Source: Methylocystis sp. SC2 (GTDB taxonomy: Bacteria > Pseudomonadota > Alphaproteobacteria > Rhizobiales > Beijerinckiaceae). From it: DNA of 64,000 nucleotides. The notes under the pieces are model-generated. The model ran no database searches. It saw only the letters and a list, made by a program, of their open reading frames with translations, and was not told where the DNA came from. Shown piece after piece: positions 61,277-64,000 of this stretch. Location: NCBI RefSeq assembly GCF_000304315.1, contig NC_018485.1, forward strand, positions 590,501 through 654,500, written 5' to 3'. The number at the start of each line of letters is the position of its first letter. Within the stretch, counting starts at the first letter, position 1. A program made the position numbers and the translations under genes.

Positions 61277-62743
61277 TCAGGCGCCGATAAACTCCCGCAG
61301 CGCCCGCTGCCGCGCGTCGCTCATATGCAGCCCGAGCTTGGAGCGGCGCCAGAGAATGTCGGCGGCGGTCCGCGCCCATTCCTTCTCGCGCAGATAGGCG
61401 ATCTCCGGCTCGGTCAGTCCGCAGCCGAAGTCGCGGCCGAGATCGCCCATGCTCCGCGCATCCTTCAAAATCTCGAAAACGCGCGTTCCATAGGCGCGCG
61501 CGAGGCGCAGCGCCAGATCGTCGCCGAGAAAGGGCTTGTCGCGCTTAAGATCGTCGAGAAATCTGTCAAAACCCTCCGGCATGTCGCCGCCGGGAAAGTT
61601 CGCGCCGGCCGTCCAGGCGTCGCCATGCGCGGGAAGAAAGCGCGAGAGTTCGCTCAGCGCATGTTCGGCGAGTCGGCGCGCCGTGGTGATCTTGCCGCCG
61701 AAGATCGACAGCGACGGCGCCGAATCTTCCGGCGCATCGAGATCGAAGGCATAGTCGCGCGTCACGACCGAAGCCTTCAACGAGCCATCGTCGTAGAGCG
61801 GGCGCAGGCCCGCGTAGCTCGACGCGATGTCCTCGCGCGTCGCTGGAACGCGCAAGAAATGATTGAGGGAATTGAGCAGATAATCCGTCTCCTCTTCGCT
61901 GATCGCCACGGCGCCGGGCGGGCCGTCATAGGAAACGTCGGTCGTGCCGACGAGCGTGAACTCGCGCTCATATGGAATCGCGAAAATGATGCGGCCGTCG
62001 GGATTTTGCAGAATATAGGCCTGCGCGCCGTCAAAGAGCTTGCGCAAAACGAGATGCGAGCCCTTCACCAGACGCACATGCTTGCGCGAAGGAATGCGCA
62101 GCGCGTCTTCGATCACCTGCGACACCCAGGGCCCGGCGGCGTTGACGAGCGCGCGCGCCTCGATCGTCTCTCCGCCCGCGAGCGTCGCGCGCCAGCGCTC
62201 GCCCTGTCGCGCTGCGTGAACGAGCTTGGCGCCGACGCTGATCGTCGCGCCGCGCTCCGCCGCGTCACGCGCGTTCAATACGACGAAGCGGGAATCATCC
62301 ACCCAGCAGTCGGCGTAAGTGAATCCGACGCGGTAAGTCTCGCGCAGCGGCGCGCCGAGCGCATCCTGCGAAAGCCTCACCATATGTGAGCCTTCAAGGC
62401 GCTTGCGGCGCGCAAGGTGGTCGTAAATGAAAAGTCCGAGACGCAGCAGCCAGACGGGCCGCAGCCCCTTCTCATAGGGCAGAACGAATTTCAGCGGCCA
62501 GATGATGTGCGGCGCGGCGGCGAGCAGCAGTTCGCGTTCGGCGAGCGCTTCATGCACGAGGCGAAATTCGTAGAGTTCGAGATAGCGCAGACCGCCGTGG
62601 ATCAGCTTCGTCGAGGCGGACGACGTGCCCTGCGCGAGATCGCCCTGCTCGACCAGCCTGACGGCGAGGCCGCGGCCGGCGGCGTCGCGGGCGATGGCGC
62701 AGCCGTTGATCCCGCCGCCGACAATGAGAAGATCGTAGATCAT
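61277..62743 (-). CDS. glpD: Aerobic glycerol-3-phosphate dehydrogenase
   Basis: Membrane-associated FAD enzyme that oxidises glycerol-3-phosphate to DHAP and passes electrons to quinone. 488 residues. FAD motif LLIVGGGINGCAIARDAAGRG at residue 5; LAQGTSSASTKLIHGGLRYLE is the family signature, and TLVGTTDVSYDG and FGGKITTARRLAEHAL follow. No glpK or glpR nearby. A REP-like element sits immediately after its stop. Confidence 0.96.
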   Translation of the reverse strand: MIYDLLIVGGGINGCAIARDAAGRGLAVRLVEQGDLAQGTSSASTKLIHGGLRYLELYEFRLVHEALAERELLLAAAPHIIWPLKFVLPYEKGLRPVWLLRLGLFIYDHLARRKRLEGSHMVRLSQDALGAPLRETYRVGFTYADCWVDDSRFVVLNARDAAERGATISVGAKLVHAARQGERWRATLAGGETIEARALVNAAGPWVSQVIEDALRIPSRKHVRLVKGSHLVLRKLFDGAQAYILQNPDGRIIFAIPYEREFTLVGTTDVSYDGPPGAVAISEEETDYLLNSLNHFLRVPATREDIASSYAGLRPLYDDGSLKASVVTRDYAFDLDAPEDSAPSLSIFGGKITTARRLAEHALSELSRFLPAHGDAWTAGANFPGGDMPEGFDRFLDDLKRDKPFLGDDLALRLARAYGTRVFEILKDARSMGDLGRDFGCGLTEPEIAYLREKEWARTAADILWRRSKLGLHMSDARQRALREFIGA

Positions 62744-62779
62744 GGCCGCCCTCGATTCGAAGCGGCCATGACTATAGCC

Positions 62780-64000
62780 TTATCCCTGCGGACGGTTCGC
62801 CTGCTTGTGACGCGCGCCGCCATTTGCGGGGCGCTTCTGACCATTGAACGAGGCGCCCGGTCGCTTCGCGGCGGGACGCTGTCCATCGCGCCGTGGGTGC
62901 TGCGCGCCGTTTCGATGCGGCGCCGGCGAATTCGCCCTCTTGGGCGCCGGGCGCGCGGAGTCGCCGTCATCCTGGCGGGCGCCTTCGGCGCGCCGGTCAG
63001 TGAATTCAAGCGTCTGACGCGTCAGCTTTTCAATGGCGCGCAGCAACGGCCGTTCGCCATTGTCGCAGAGCGAAATCGCCTGGCCGGTCGCGCCGGCCCG
63101 CGCCGTGCGGCCGATGCGATGCACATAGGCTTCGGCGACTTCCGGCAATTCGAAATTGACGACATGCGTCACGCCGTCGACGTCGATGCCGCGCGCGGCG
63201 ATATCGGTAGCGACAAGCACCCGCGTGCGGCCCTTGCGGAAGCCGTCGAGGGCGCGCAGCCGCTGGCTCTGGCTCTTGTTGCCGTGGATCGCGTCGGCGC
63301 CGACGCCGGCGCTCTCCAGATGCTGCGCGACGCGATCGGCGCCGCGCTTGGTGCGCGTAAACACGATCGCGCGCGAAATCTCGCGGTCGTTCAGCAGTTC
63401 CACCAGCAGGTCGCGCTTGGCGCCGCCCGACACCAGATAGACATGTTGCGCGACGCGCTCGGCGGTGGTCGCCGCCGGCGTCACCGAGACTTTCGCCGGA
63501 TCGCGCAGCATATCGTCGGCGAGCGCGGAGATCTCGCGCGGCATCGTCGCCGAGAACAGCAGCGTCTGGCGTTGCTTCGGCAGTTTCGCGACGATCTGGC
63601 GGATCGGAACGATAAATCCAAGATCGAGCATATGGTCGGCTTCGTCGAGAACGAGCACTTCGGTCGTCGCGAGCCTTAAACGGCCGCTGCCGAGATGGTC
63701 GAGCAGACGCCCGGGCGTCGCCACCAGAACGTCGAGGCCGCGCGCCAGCATTTCATTCTGCGGACGATGCGACACGCCGCCGACGATGACGCCGACGCTT
63801 GGACGAAAGAAATGGCCGTACGAGCGGAAACTATCGGCGATCTGCGCCGCGAGTTCCCGCGTCGGCGCGAGAATCAGCGCGCGCGCCGTGTTGGGCGCCG
63901 GGCGCCTTTTATCGGCGAGCAGCCGGTGCAGGATCGGCAGAGCGAAAGCCGCCGTCTTGCCGGTGCCGGTCTGGGCGACGCCGAGAAGGTCGCGACCTTG
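62780..64000 (-). CDS. DEAD-box RNA helicase, RhlE type, 5' end beyond window
   Basis: At least 406 residues; the frame is still open at base 64000, where it reads GRDLLGVAQTGTGKTAAFALP (motif I), so only roughly the first 50 residues are missing. Further motifs: PTRELAAQI (Ia), TPGRLLDH (Ib), VLDEADHMLD (II), FSATMP (III), ATDIAARGID (V) and HRIGRTARAG (VI). The tail after about residue 345 is basic, Arg/Pro/Asn/Gly-rich, as in RhlE-type cold-shock and ribosome-assembly helicases. Confidence 0.93.
   Translation of the reverse strand, partial: QGRDLLGVAQTGTGKTAAFALPILHRLLADKRRPAPNTARALILAPTRELAAQIADSFRSYGHFFRPSVGVIVGGVSHRPQNEMLARGLDVLVATPGRLLDHLGSGRLRLATTEVLVLDEADHMLDLGFIVPIRQIVAKLPKQRQTLLFSATMPREISALADDMLRDPAKVSVTPAATTAERVAQHVYLVSGGAKRDLLVELLNDREISRAIVFTRTKRGADRVAQHLESAGVGADAIHGNKSQSQRLRALDGFRKGRTRVLVATDIAARGIDVDGVTHVVNFELPEVAEAYVHRIGRTARAGATGQAISLCDNGERPLLRAIEKLTRQTLEFTDRRAEGARQDDGDSARPAPKRANSPAPHRNGAQHPRRDGQRPAAKRPGASFNGQKRPANGGARHKQANRPQG

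Overview
The window comes from a GC-rich alphaproteobacterium of the order Hyphomicrobiales, most likely a methylotroph or methanotroph of the Methylocystis/Methylosinus type. The evidence is a complete formylmethanofuran-type formyltransferase/hydrolase operon (fhcB-A-D-C), a PQQ precursor peptide gene (pqqA), a lanmodulin-like EF-hand gene inside a lanthanide-uptake (lut-type) cluster, two routes to phosphatidylcholine (PmtA-like and Pcs), and alphaproteobacterial 6S RNA placed upstream of the 5-formyl-THF cyclo-ligase gene. The genus is inference; no rRNA is present.

Layout. 1-7.5 kb: an HNH endonuclease cut by the window edge, small membrane and secreted proteins, a RecD-like helicase, anaerobic hemN, an AprI/Inh-type protease inhibitor, a repeat-containing secreted protein and an extended IHF-alpha-like protein. 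7.6-20 kb: acyl-CoA synthetase, DUF1697, prs, mnmA with a PmtA-like methyltransferase, 6S RNA with FTHF cyclo-ligase, a secreted beta/gamma-crystallin-like protein, a LysM protein, cobT, photolyase and an amino-acid permease. 20-27 kb: a small membrane protein, periplasmic glucan protein OpgG/D, and three paralogous GT4 glycosyltransferases; the first is visibly AT-richer and probably acquired. 27-38 kb: housekeeping genes (purA, rlmH, rsfS, putA, pcs, a UbiH-like hydroxylase, Hsp20) and a two-gene unit of unknown function with a Cys-rich protein.

38.6-44.7 kb is the C1 block: fhcC, fhcD, fhcA and fhcB on the minus strand, overlapping end to end, then an isolated pqqA and a di-heme peroxidase on the plus strand. 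44.7-48.2 kb holds a divergent two-component pair, a SpoIIAA-like protein and a DUF1614 membrane protein.

48.5-55.6 kb is the most interesting part: TonB receptor, lanmodulin-like protein, periplasmic binding protein, YVTN propeller, ABC ATPase and ABC permease, all on the plus strand. This arrangement matches the lanthanide utilisation and transport locus known from Methylobacterium/Methylorubrum. Here it carries a lanmodulin with two degenerate and two canonical Pro-containing EF-hands, and it is invaded by three repeat elements, one of which is translated as part of the propeller protein's N-terminus. Together with pqqA and fhc, it fits a cell that oxidises methanol with a PQQ/lanthanide dehydrogenase and handles formaldehyde through tetrahydromethanopterin.

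55.6-64 kb: small exported proteins, infC with a rare ATT start, an alpha/beta hydrolase coupled to an FmdB-type zinc ribbon, acyl-CoA dehydrogenase, glpD and a DEAD-box helicase that runs off the window. No tRNA, rRNA, CRISPR array, insertion sequence or prophage was recognised.
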